Shown here in pieces: positions 25,816 through 33,924 of a stretch of 64,000 nucleotides of DNA. Made by a program: the position numbers and the translations under genes. Numbering within the stretch: the stretch's first letter is position 1; every line of letters starts with the position of its first letter. Location: NCBI GenBank assembly GCA_913061265.1, contig CAJXVS010000010.1, positions 1 through 64,000 of the forward strand, written 5' to 3'. The notes beneath the pieces are model-generated. The model had not been told where the DNA came from. It ran no database searches and worked only from the letters and a program-made list of their open reading frames with translations. The DNA is from an uncultured Halobacteriovorax sp. (GTDB lineage Bacteria; Bdellovibrionota; Bacteriovoracia; Bacteriovoracales; Bacteriovoracaceae).

Positions 25816-26756
25816 TGAATAGGATAAGTTTTTAAACTCGTGATTGATTCACGTTCAGATTCAATAACACCTTTCATAAAATACTCGCCGGCCTTGTAGC
25901 TACTTCTTACAAGGGGACCAGAGGCCACGTACATAAAACCGAGCTTATCTGCTTCTTCTTTAAACATGGCGAACTTATCCGGGTGAACATACTCTACAAT
26001 AGGAAGAAACTTTTTATGGCGAGCTGTTGGAGCTAGGTATTGACCAAAGGTAACTACATCACAGCCAACTTCTCTTAGATCATGAAGAGATTGAATGACT
26101 TCGCCATCCTTCTCGCCAAGGCCTAACATGATTGAGGTCTTTGTATATTGATTTGATTTTATCTCTTTTGCTAATCTTAAAGTCTCTAAACTCGGACGGT
26201 ATTGAGACCTTCTATCTCTTACAGTTGGAGTTAATCTTTCAACTGTTTCAATATTATGGGCGAAGACTTCAGGCCCAGACTCAATAACTTTTTCGATGAA
26301 TCTTTTTTCTGAATTAAAGTCAGGGGTTAAACATTCAACAATCATCTTAGGATTATGTTCTTTGATAGTAGAGATCGTTTTAGCAAAATGACCACTACCG
26401 AGATCATCTAGATCATCGCGGTCAACAGAAGTTAAAACCACATAGTCTAAATTCATCTGGCTTATGGCGTAACCAACTTTAGTAGGCTCTTCTAAATCTA
26501 AGATTCCTTTTGGGTTCCCCGTTTTAACAGCGCAAAAACGACAAGCTCTAGTGCAAGTATCACCCATAAGCATAAAGGTAGCGGTTCCGCCTCCCCAGCA
26601 TTCATCGATGTTTGGGCAAAGGGCCTCTTGGCAAACGGTAACTAGGCCTAGGTCTTTCAGCATGCCTCTAATAGAGTGATAGTTCTTCGAACTTGGGACA
26701 CGGACCTTTAGCCAGTCTGGTCTCTTTGTAATATTAGGGGCTTGTTGAGTTTCCAT
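25812..26756 (-). CDS. lipA: Lipoyl synthase LipA (radical SAM)
   Basis: A 314-residue radical SAM enzyme. The auxiliary cluster cysteines are in CQEALCPNIDECW, the radical SAM CxxxCxxC motif is in CTRACRFCAV, and the C-terminal RSSYKAGE contains the conserved Ser ligand of the auxiliary cluster. It inserts two sulfur atoms into protein-bound octanoyl groups. It lies first in a likely lipA-lipB-exbB-exbD unit, divergent from the flagellin promoter, with only about 60 nt between the lipA start and that promoter. Confidence 0.97.
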   Translation of the reverse strand: METQQAPNITKRPDWLKVRVPSSKNYHSIRGMLKDLGLVTVCQEALCPNIDECWGGGTATFMLMGDTCTRACRFCAVKTGNPKGILDLEEPTKVGYAISQMNLDYVVLTSVDRDDLDDLGSGHFAKTISTIKEHNPKMIVECLTPDFNSEKRFIEKVIESGPEVFAHNIETVERLTPTVRDRRSQYRPSLETLRLAKEIKSNQYTKTSIMLGLGEKDGEVIQSLHDLREVGCDVVTFGQYLAPTARHKKFLPIVEYVHPDKFAMFKEEADKLGFMYVASGPLVRSSYKAGEYFMKGVIESERESITSLKTYPIQ

Positions 26757-26818
26757 GGGTGATATTTAGCACGACTTTAAGATTCGGGCAAATTACTGGA
26801 GTCCAGTTATCAGGTACT

Positions 26819-26845
26819 TAAGAAAGGGGAAAATTATTCCGATAA
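26819..26845 (+). promoter_or_regulatory. Sigma-28 (FliA)-like flagellar promoter
   Basis: TAAGAAAG (26819-26826), an 11-nt spacer and TCCGATAA (26838-26845) match the FliA consensus TAAAGTTT-N11-GCCGATAA well in the -10 and in spacing. It lies about 48 nt upstream of the flagellin reading frame, exactly where a class 3 flagellar promoter is expected. Confidence 0.7.
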
Positions 26846-26892
26846 ACCTAGAACGGCCACGGAGGCCATACAAGAGGAACTAGGGAAAGATC

Positions 26893-27720
26893 CTGAAGAT
26901 ACAGACGAATGTCCCAAATTTAACCAACCAGAGGTATGTCGGAAATAGCCGGCAAACTGAGGAAACTGAGAGTATCAGGCTCTCTTCGGGAAATCGTATC
27001 ACTCAGGCAGCCGATGACCCTGCGGGTCTCGCTATCGCTGAGACCATGCGTTCTCGAATCCGCTCTTATCGTCAGGCAGGAAGAAATGCCTCCGATGGAA
27101 TTAGCCTCTTGCAAACAGCAGATGGAAGCCTATCGACTATCTCTAATAATGTGGTCAGGTTAAGAGAGCTTGCCATGCAAGCGGCATCAGATACTGTTTC
27201 AAATGATGAGAGGCGTTTAGCTGGATTAGAATTCATAGGTCTTAAAAAAGAAATTGAAAGAGTCACCAATAGTACTGAATTTAACGGAACCAAGATCTTA
27301 AATGGTGCCAATAAGATGTATGACTTACAGGTTGGGATAAATAATAATCCTGGTCAGGATAGGATTTCCTATAATTTAAAAAAGGTCATGAAAAGGATTG
27401 GAGACACTTCGCTATCAGGAGCTACCATTGAATCAAAGAGCTCAGCACAAAACTCCCTAGGAAGGATTGATAGTTTCCTTAGCGATCTAAACACAGGTAG
27501 AGCCGAAGTAGGCTCTGTTATGAAGAGAATGGAATCTATTGGGCAAGGAATAGCTATAAGCGACGAATCTCACTCTGCTAGCCGCTCTAAGATAACAGAT
27601 ACGGACTACGCTCTCTCTGTGGCGAATAGGGCCAATGCTAATATTAGACTACAAGCAGGTACTTCAGTCCTTAGCCAAACGGCAAATGTAAGTAAGAGCG
27701 CCCTGCGCCTACTAGATTAA
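26893..27720 (+). CDS. Short flagellin with non-ATG start
   Basis: The frame is open from 26884 to 27720 and encodes a complete flagellin core: LKIQTNVPNLTNQR, then IRLSSGNRITQAADDPAGLA (the classic N-terminal D0/D1 signature), and a C-terminal D0 ending ANIRLQAGTSVLSQTAN. At about 275 residues it has no room for outer D2/D3 domains. There is no ATG or GTG before the conserved region, and an in-frame TAG at 26881 limits the start. CTG at 26893 is the best candidate (AGGG 7 nt upstream, placing KIQTNV right after the initiator); ATC at 26890 is a rarer option. A first ATG at 27046 would delete the N-terminal D0 helix. Either the gene uses a rare start or it has lost it. No other flagellar genes are nearby. 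Confidence 0.85.
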   Translation: MKIQTNVPNLTNQRYVGNSRQTEETESIRLSSGNRITQAADDPAGLAIAETMRSRIRSYRQAGRNASDGISLLQTADGSLSTISNNVVRLRELAMQAASDTVSNDERRLAGLEFIGLKKEIERVTNSTEFNGTKILNGANKMYDLQVGINNNPGQDRISYNLKKVMKRIGDTSLSGATIESKSSAQNSLGRIDSFLSDLNTGRAEVGSVMKRMESIGQGIAISDESHSASRSKITDTDYALSVANRANANIRLQAGTSVLSQTANVSKSALRLLD

Positions 27721-27762
27721 GCCCTCTTCTTCTTATAATAGGAACTCACTTATGAGGTTTCT

Positions 27763-29472
27763 ATGAAATACGCTTTATCAATACTACTCCTATTCACTTT
27801 CTCTTGTTCTTCTGTTCGCACGGTCTCAGTTATGAAAGGTAAATCCCGTAAGAACTACGAGGCCTTTGGTAGTGAATATATGATCGCCTCTCAAGGGGGA
27901 GGATCTACAACTGCTGGCTCTAAGATGTTTGAGCTTGGAGGAAATATTGTTGATGCTGCTGTGGCGGTTAGTTTTGCCATCTCAGTTGAAAGACCACAGT
28001 CAACAGGTCTTGGCGGAGGAGGCTTTCTTCTTTATTTTAGTCCAGGGATGACCGAACCTATTGCTTTTGATTTTAGAGAAAAGGCTCCGCTTAAGTCTCA
28101 TTCAAAAATGTATCTAGATAAAGAGGGAAATGAAATCCCGCGTATGAGCCTTGATGGTATCTTTGCCGTAGGAGTTCCTGGTCTTGTGGCAGGAGTTTTA
28201 GAGCTGCATAAGAAATATGGAAAGCTTCCTCTTGAAAAAGTTTTAGAGCCTGCTGCCATCTTAGCTGAAAAAGGATTTAAGGTTTACCCAGAGTTATCAA
28301 AGGCGTTAGCAGCAAAGGCCTCGGTCTTGGCCCGCTTTCCAGGATCTAAAAAGATCTTCTTTAAAGGAGATGATATTTTAAAAACAGGGGATCACCTCGC
28401 TCAAGTTGACCTAGCTAAAACAATCCGCTCTATCGCTAAAAAAGGCGCAAGAGTCTTTTATAAAGGCTGGATTGCAAAAGCTATTGTTAAAGAATCATGG
28501 CGACTTGGGGGGCTTTTAAGCCTTAAAGACTTTGCTAAGTATAATGTTAAGAAAAGAAGACCTGTCAGTGGAACTTATAACGGTAAGAAAATCTATTCTA
28601 TGACCCCGCCAAGCAGTGGGGGAGTTCATGTTATTCAAATCTTAAATACAGTGGAGAAGTTGGGTCTTAATCACTACGGGGTTCATCATCCTTACTCTGT
28701 TCATATGACTTCGGCAGCTATGCAGCAGTCTTTTGCAGACCGTGCTCGCTATTTAGGGGATATGGACTTTGTAAAAGTGCCCTTAAAGAGGTTGATCTCA
28801 AAGAAGTATGCAGATTCCATTGTTGAAGGCATTCCAAAAGAGAGGGCCTTAAAGAAAGAGCAAGTTCTAGCGGGAGATTTTAAAAGGGGAGAGTCTGATC
28901 ATACAACTCACTTTTCTATTATGACTAAAGATGGAAGCGCTATTGTTTCGACTCAAACAATCAATGGTTGGTTTGGATCTGGAGTCGTGGCCCCTGGAAC
29001 TGGTATTGTTTTAAACAATGAGATGGATGATTTCTCAACCAAAGTAGGAGCAGTCAATCTCTTTGGAGCTATTGGTGGTCAAAACAATCTAGTGCAAGCG
29101 CAAAAGAGACCGTTATCATCGATGTCTCCAACTCTAGTCTTCGATGGGGGAAAACCCATCTTTGCTGTAGGAACTCCGAGCGGGACCCGTATCCTAACTT
29201 GTGTCGCCCAAACAATTCTCAATTACTTTGAATATAACCTTCCCCTTTATGAGTCAGTTGCAGCTGTCAGATACCATCATCAATGGTATCCTGATGAGAT
29301 AAGAGTCGATCATAAAGGCTTGCCTATTGAAACCAGAACTCTACTTGAGAAAATGGGCTATAAGATTAATAGGAAAAACCTTGGTTGCCGTGTGCAAGCT
29401 GTGGCCATGGAAAGAAATGAACTCCACGGGGTATCTGACCCCAGGGGAGAAGGGATGAGTCTTGGTAAATAA
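27763..29472 (+). CDS. ggt: Gamma-glutamyltransferase lipoprotein
   Basis: A 569-residue N-terminal nucleophile hydrolase. It has a lipoprotein-type signal (MKYALSILLLFTFSCSS, lipobox FSCS). The large-subunit signatures are GGNIVDAAVAVSFAISV and GLGGGGFLLYF. Thr382 in ESDHTTHFSIM is the autoprocessing nucleophile that becomes the small-subunit N-terminus, and substrate loops such as PLSSMSPTLVF follow. The enzyme cleaves gamma-glutamyl bonds, for example in glutathione, in the periplasm, releasing glutamate and cysteinylglycine for uptake. The lipid anchor is unusual, since the E. coli enzyme is soluble. The gene overlaps the next reading frame by 11 nt. Confidence 0.94.
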   Translation: MKYALSILLLFTFSCSSVRTVSVMKGKSRKNYEAFGSEYMIASQGGGSTTAGSKMFELGGNIVDAAVAVSFAISVERPQSTGLGGGGFLLYFSPGMTEPIAFDFREKAPLKSHSKMYLDKEGNEIPRMSLDGIFAVGVPGLVAGVLELHKKYGKLPLEKVLEPAAILAEKGFKVYPELSKALAAKASVLARFPGSKKIFFKGDDILKTGDHLAQVDLAKTIRSIAKKGARVFYKGWIAKAIVKESWRLGGLLSLKDFAKYNVKKRRPVSGTYNGKKIYSMTPPSSGGVHVIQILNTVEKLGLNHYGVHHPYSVHMTSAAMQQSFADRARYLGDMDFVKVPLKRLISKKYADSIVEGIPKERALKKEQVLAGDFKRGESDHTTHFSIMTKDGSAIVSTQTINGWFGSGVVAPGTGIVLNNEMDDFSTKVGAVNLFGAIGGQNNLVQAQKRPLSSMSPTLVFDGGKPIFAVGTPSGTRILTCVAQTILNYFEYNLPLYESVAAVRYHHQWYPDEIRVDHKGLPIETRTLLEKMGYKINRKNLGCRVQAVAMERNELHGVSDPRGEGMSLGK

Positions 29473-30268
29473 ATTATTTATATTACTATCAATCTTAATG
29501 ATGAATACGGCTTTTGCTGAGGACTGCAAGGAACAAAGCCTTGGTGGAGAGTATTACTGTGAGGTCTTACTCTTAGAGGGACTGATGGTTCATAAAGACC
29601 CACTGAAAGTAAAGCTTCGAAGCGAAGAGACAGGGAATCTTGATTTAGACGCTCTTAAATCTCAATATAAAAGCTGCCGTAAAAAAGTTGTTAGTTACTG
29701 GAAAGGAAAATTTCAAGGTAAGTTTGGTATTAGAATAAAAGAGATGGGAAGCCTAACCTATGAATACAAACAGGCCTTGAAGATGGAGATCTCAGATCAT
29801 AATGCGGAAAGCTCCAAGTTCTACAGAGGACCTTTGACGGCGCTATTTAAGAAGATGCTTTTAACTCCAGGATATGTCCTTAGTCCAAAGGATACTGCTC
29901 TTATTGATGAGCAAAAAGATATAACGGTAAAGAATATTGTGCTTCATATAGGGGTCCTTTTAAACCGCTACAATTTAACAAAGGTTCTTATAGGTAAGAA
30001 CTTTGAACTTATTAAATACGATATGGGGAAGCACCGCTGGATAACCAATAGAGGAAGCTGCGGGGTTCGTAGTACTTCTAGTATTGTCTTCCCGCCTTTA
30101 GTTGCTGTTAGTGTTATGAATAATAATGAAGGGATCTTACAGCTTTTAAGTAAGTCTAAGGTTGATGTAAAAGATGGAAGTTCTTATGCAGGGAAATTGG
30201 CTAAGCTCTTAAAACGAGAAAAGCTTTATCAGTACTTAAAGATGTCTCTCAAAGATAAATTCTTATAA
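29462..30268 (+). CDS. Secreted protein of unknown function
   Basis: A 268-residue protein starting at TTG inside the last codons of ggt, with AGGGATGAG upstream, giving the signal peptide MVNKLFILLSILMMNTAFA. The mature N-terminus has a Cys pair (EDCKEQ, YYCEVL). The C-terminal half has ankyrin-like helical hairpins (FPPLVAVSVMNNNEGILQLL, KVDVKDGSSYAGKLAKLL), though too divergent to assert. The overlap with ggt suggests translational coupling. A strong bidirectional terminator follows directly. No function can be given. Confidence 0.75.
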   Translation: MVNKLFILLSILMMNTAFAEDCKEQSLGGEYYCEVLLLEGLMVHKDPLKVKLRSEETGNLDLDALKSQYKSCRKKVVSYWKGKFQGKFGIRIKEMGSLTYEYKQALKMEISDHNAESSKFYRGPLTALFKKMLLTPGYVLSPKDTALIDEQKDITVKNIVLHIGVLLNRYNLTKVLIGKNFELIKYDMGKHRWITNRGSCGVRSTSSIVFPPLVAVSVMNNNEGILQLLSKSKVDVKDGSSYAGKLAKLLKREKLYQYLKMSLKDKFL

Positions 30269-30302
30269 AAAAAAAGGAGATAATAAATATCTCCTTTTTT
30301 TA
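30267..30302. terminator. Bidirectional intrinsic terminator
   Basis: A run of A, the stem GGAGATA (30276-30282), a 5-nt loop, TATCTCC (30288-30294) and a T-run to 30301. It sits between convergent genes ending at 30268 (+) and 30326 (-) and can serve both. Confidence 0.88.
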
Positions 30303-30325
30303 AACATAGTCATTCAAGCAATAAA

Positions 30326-30544
30326 TTAAAAAACTGTTTGAGCGACGTACATTCTATAACACTTGTCCTTACTTCTTCTAATTGCAGCTTTACCATCTTG
30401 CTTTTGTTCGCAAAGGAACTCGTAATAAGCGGGGAGGGTATCCTGAATTTCAAGAATTGATTTACCTTCATGCTCACCAAAGTCTAAAAAAACTTTATCT
30501 TCTTCGATGATACCTGTAAGTGGACTTGTTGCTATTTGTGCCAT
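30326..30544 (-). CDS. Small conserved-looking protein
   Basis: A 72-residue protein. ATG at 30544 is chosen over a longer frame because a strong AGGAGGG site lies just before it. The sequence LDFGEHEGKSILEIQD followed by YYEFLCEQ loosely resembles the FGKYKG...PxYxxW pattern of DUF3820 and exonuclease X C-terminal modules, but the match is weak. The C-terminus is basic and may bind nucleic acid (KAAIRRSKDKCYRM). It is probably monocistronic, with a terminator downstream. Function unknown. Confidence 0.75.
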   Translation of the reverse strand: MAQIATSPLTGIIEEDKVFLDFGEHEGKSILEIQDTLPAYYEFLCEQKQDGKAAIRRSKDKCYRMYVAQTVF

Positions 30545-30687
30545 GATCTTCCCTCCTTGGATTTCATTAAGCAAAAGAGTGTTCGCAATCTTTGCAAACA
30601 TTTTTTCTAAAACTAGAGTGACAAAATAAAAACAGAATGAAAAGAAAAAATCTAAAAGAAATTAGATAGTTAGTGGTCCTATAGTGG

Positions 30688-31725
30688 TCAAAAAATCTCA
30701 CCTTTTCTACCATTGAAGAAGAAGCTCCTAAAGTAGGTAACAATTAGCTTGAACTCTTGAGGATACTGGTCTGCAATTAAGAGCTTAATTAAGTCTAAGG
30801 ATTCATAGAGAGAAGAGGCTGTTCTATAAGGGCGACCGCTTATCATAGCGCTAATAACGTCCATAACAGTAACAAGCATAGTTTCAAAGCCAGCTAAGAT
30901 ATTGTCATCAGAGTTCAAATTTAATTCGAGGTTTTGAGTCAACAATGAAAAACTATGATGGTTCTCAATAATTTTTAGGTAGCTAGGCCCTAGAGTTGTT
31001 CTTCCTTGAAGAATCTCAACAGAGTGCTGAGCATGCTTGGCCAGAAGGACTTTTTCAGATTCACTAAGTTCTTCTTGATCATATTTCTCAGTGGGAATAG
31101 CACTCATTCCTATATCTTTAAAGTAGCTTGTTAAGAAGAGGTTGATAATCTCACTATTATTATAAAGGTTAGCGTTCTTTAAAATACCCATAAGAAACAA
31201 AGAACTAAGCGCCGGTTGGGCCAAGATAAAGTGATGTTTTTGTTTTAAGTACTCTTGAAAGACTTGTTCGTGGAGCTCACTTTTATCAATCAGAAAGTTC
31301 GCTAAGTTCTTAGCGCTTTGAAACTGAAGATCTAGTAGCTCGTCACTAGTAGAATTTGCGTATAGGTAGCCTAAGTTGATAGTTAAGAGGTTCATCTGCT
31401 TAACCGCTTTTTCAACCGGATCACCTACAGATAAGGAACGGGTGACTTGGCGTAGGTTCTCTTGCTGATGCTCTATGAGTAAGTGGCGCTCGGTTCTAAA
31501 GACAAATAAATAGTGCTGTCCTTTTTGCAAGAGCTCTTTAACTGTGTTGTTACTAACAGCGGAGCTTTTGGCGATGATCTTTTTATAAAGCCCATCTTTG
31601 ATCCCAAAGACTTCACAAGGAGCTTCTGAGATAAAGAGAAGTTCTCTTATTGAGATAGGGGTTAGCTTTAAGCCTAAGGCGTTTTGTTCTAAAGCTAAAT
31701 AAGGGCCATGAAATTCAATACTCAT
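30688..31725 (-). CDS. Degenerate HD-GYP domain protein
   Basis: A 345-residue cytoplasmic protein whose C-terminal half aligns by eye with HD-GYP phosphodiesterases. FKDIGMSAIP is in the place of LxHDIGK, HAQHSVEIL follows, and IENHHS stands where HHExxDGxGYP belongs. VMDVISAMISGRPYR matches the conserved VxDxxDALxxxRPYR. The metal-binding HD pair is changed to Lys-Asp and the GYP motif is absent, so cyclic-di-GMP hydrolysis is unlikely. Such proteins may act as sensors or protein-interaction modules. The N-terminal half is a separate alpha/beta domain without a motif I recognise. Confidence 0.75.
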   Translation of the reverse strand: MSIEFHGPYLALEQNALGLKLTPISIRELLFISEAPCEVFGIKDGLYKKIIAKSSAVSNNTVKELLQKGQHYLFVFRTERHLLIEHQQENLRQVTRSLSVGDPVEKAVKQMNLLTINLGYLYANSTSDELLDLQFQSAKNLANFLIDKSELHEQVFQEYLKQKHHFILAQPALSSLFLMGILKNANLYNNSEIINLFLTSYFKDIGMSAIPTEKYDQEELSESEKVLLAKHAQHSVEILQGRTTLGPSYLKIIENHHSFSLLTQNLELNLNSDDNILAGFETMLVTVMDVISAMISGRPYRTASSLYESLDLIKLLIADQYPQEFKLIVTYFRSFFFNGRKGEIF

Positions 31726-31948
31726 TCTTAAATTATAACAGAGACTAAAAAAGAAGCTGCTTTTTCTAAGTGCTTGAACTTTATGGCCATAGCAAGGAAT
31801 GTTGGCGCTTTTTCGGCTTTTTTTTCAAAAATCAAAAGTAGCTATCTCCACGTATTTAAAGGGGAATTGCCGTTTGATGGGTTTTACTCGACTTAAATAC
31901 TCAATGACTTATCCTATACCTAGGCAATATATAAGGCAGGAAAATACT

Positions 31949-32956
31949 ATGGCTTCAAAAAGAACGGAACCGGGCGCGGTTGGCGAAAGTGTAAAAGCGG
32001 TTAAGACAAAAAGATCACCTCGTAAGAAAGGATCGAAAATTTTGAAAGAAACTAGCTTCATGGAGTACTTAAATAATAGCTCACTTGTGAGTGAGTACTT
32101 CTTAACGGAAAATAAAAACCTATCCTTTCATTGGTCTAATTGGTCTGAGACTTGTCAGTACCAAAAAGATTATCTTTTTAAAGAAGTCGCTAACGAAGTT
32201 AAGCTTAAGAACTTAAATGATGAACTAGCTGATCTTAAGAAGACGGAAGTCTGGCTTAAGAATAAAAGAGGCTGCGTAAAGATGTCTCTCTATGATATTT
32301 ACGAAGGCTATCTTGATAACCGCCTTCGCATGACTTGGTTTGAGAGAGATGGGATTCTTCTTTCTTTTGAAAACGAAGCTGGTCCTTATACAAGTCTTAC
32401 TAATATGAAGTGGTTTAATAAGAATATCTATTCGGCCTTCATGTTTAGAAAACTCTTAACAAAACAAATTCCTTTTCGTGGCTTTAGAGTTGGGCTTGAT
32501 GCAAAGATGGAAGGGCGCTTTGATAGCTCTCCTCTAAGCACGGCTGAAGTAACTCTTCACCAGGCTTCTGAGCACGGAGTGATCCTAAAGCTCGCAGGTA
32601 AGAATAACCTCTCAAAGCTTCATAACTCTAAGTCGCTTCAACTGACTTTAGACGCTACTCCTTTTCTTCAAGTTAAGGATCATAACTTTGATCAGATTAT
32701 TGAGAAGTTTGGCAAGTATGATTTCTCTAGCCCAAGTGATGATAATATTAAGACCATCTCTTTAAGCACGAGTATCATGCATAAGTTCAATAATGATCGA
32801 AATGCAGTCTCAGGTGATGGAGAGTTCTTCTACTTCTTCGTTCCTTATACAGAGCTCTTTAAAGACCCAGAGCATAATGACCTCAAAGGTGCTTTTAGCC
32901 AATTTGTAGTGACTGTAAGAGAAGAGCTTGATACTCAGATCAAAAAAGCGGCATAG
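31949..32956 (+). CDS. Hypothetical protein with basic N-terminus
   Basis: A 335-residue protein. ATG at 31949 is chosen because AGGA lies 7 nt upstream and the sequence before it is not protein-like. It opens with a basic, flexible segment (KAVKTKRSPRKKGSKILK). A mixed alpha/beta domain follows with no signal peptide or membrane segment. Distinctive phrases are SFHWSNWSETCQYQKDYLF and RFDSSPLSTAEVTLHQ. The latter, with GRF and VTLHQ-type strands, recalls PilZ-like beta barrels that bind cyclic-di-GMP, but the RxxxR...DxSxxG signature is not clear. Function unknown. Confidence 0.75.
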   Translation: MASKRTEPGAVGESVKAVKTKRSPRKKGSKILKETSFMEYLNNSSLVSEYFLTENKNLSFHWSNWSETCQYQKDYLFKEVANEVKLKNLNDELADLKKTEVWLKNKRGCVKMSLYDIYEGYLDNRLRMTWFERDGILLSFENEAGPYTSLTNMKWFNKNIYSAFMFRKLLTKQIPFRGFRVGLDAKMEGRFDSSPLSTAEVTLHQASEHGVILKLAGKNNLSKLHNSKSLQLTLDATPFLQVKDHNFDQIIEKFGKYDFSSPSDDNIKTISLSTSIMHKFNNDRNAVSGDGEFFYFFVPYTELFKDPEHNDLKGAFSQFVVTVREELDTQIKKAA

Positions 32957-32996
32957 GTAATTTACACCGTTTTCTTTTTCAGTTAGCTTCTTCTCT

Positions 32997-33683
32997 ATGA
33001 CGAAGCTTATCTCACTATTCTTTTACGCCGTGGCCTGGTTCTTATCCCTAACTTACAGATTCCGTTATGTAGGGCTTGAAAACCTAACGCGCGCTCAAAA
33101 ACTTGGAAACTCTGGTGGCTACCTCTTGGGTATCTGGCACCAAAACTTACTCCCAGGCATCCTCTCTCAAACTGGCCTTCACTACGTTGTGATTGTCTCA
33201 AGGAGTAAAGACGCTGAGCCTGTCGCCTACGCCTGCCGTAATTTAGGGCATACAGTGGTGAGAGGGTCTTCTAGAAAAGGTAATGTCGATAAAGGTGGCA
33301 AGGCCGCCAAAGAGATGATGATCGAAGAATTAAAAAAAGGAATCCCAGGTTCTGTCACAGTAGATGGTCCTAAGGGACCCGCTAGAGAAGTAAAGCCAGG
33401 AATTATAGACATGGCAAAGAAATCGGGGTCTCCCTTAGTGGGCTTTGCCGCAATCTCTAAGAGCTACTGGGAGTTTAACTCATGGGATAAGTTTCGCTTA
33501 CCAAAGCCCTTTAGTAAGATTGTTGTCGCCTACGGAGAGCCTCTTAGTGTCCCCGCTGACGCCTCTAAAGAAGTCTTTGAATCATTAGCTAAACAACATG
33601 GAATTCATATTGAAGACGCCTGCGTAGCCGCCTCAAAGGCCTTTGAAAATTGGCCAAATCTCTCCAAACAAAATAGAAAATAA
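32997..33683 (+). CDS. DUF374 family protein, lysophospholipid acyltransferase-like
   Basis: A 228-residue protein with an N-terminal hydrophobic segment (ISLFFYAVAWFLSLTYRF). Family signatures are GIWHQNLLP, VSRSKDAEPVA, TVVRGSSRKG and TVDGPKGPAREVKPG. The last replaces the acyltransferase motif of LpxL-type proteins and defines DUF374. Members are inner-membrane associated and often sit near lipid A genes; a role in lipid A or phospholipid acylation or remodelling is inferred. Here there is no lipid A gene nearby. No ribosome-binding site is obvious before the ATG, but upstream in-frame starts would remove the membrane N-terminus pattern. Confidence 0.85.
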   Translation: MTKLISLFFYAVAWFLSLTYRFRYVGLENLTRAQKLGNSGGYLLGIWHQNLLPGILSQTGLHYVVIVSRSKDAEPVAYACRNLGHTVVRGSSRKGNVDKGGKAAKEMMIEELKKGIPGSVTVDGPKGPAREVKPGIIDMAKKSGSPLVGFAAISKSYWEFNSWDKFRLPKPFSKIVVAYGEPLSVPADASKEVFESLAKQHGIHIEDACVAASKAFENWPNLSKQNRK

Positions 33684-33684
33684 A

Positions 33685-33712
33685 GGGCCACTTCAAGGGA
33701 AGTGAAGCGGCC
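33685..33712 (+). terminator. Possible terminator-like hairpin after DUF374 gene
   Basis: Immediately after the stop, GGCC (33686-33689) can pair with GGCC (33709-33712) around alternative inner stems (ACTTC with GAAGT, or CTTC with GAAG). Only an A-rich stretch and a short T-run follow, so termination strength is doubtful. Confidence 0.4.
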
Positions 33713-33924
33713 ATTTAAAAAAGTTTTAGGGGGTTTTTGGTACCTGAGACTGGGTGGGATGGGTGCCCCAGATACCGAATTTGGGAATCTGCTTATTTAC
33801 CTATGATTCATATTGCTATTTCTATGCCACTAATTACTTCTGTAACTTATTGAAATTTTGACCAGAATAACGGATCAAAAGGAAACTGGTGGCAAAATGA
33901 CTGTACGCGTCGGTGTCAGTGAGG

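Noticed and set aside
26936-27163. Alternative frame beginning MSEIAGKLRKL upstream of the flagellin
   Set aside because: Considered as evidence for a frameshift in the flagellin, but the flagellin frame itself is open without a break from 26884 and gives the conserved N-terminus, so no frameshift is needed.
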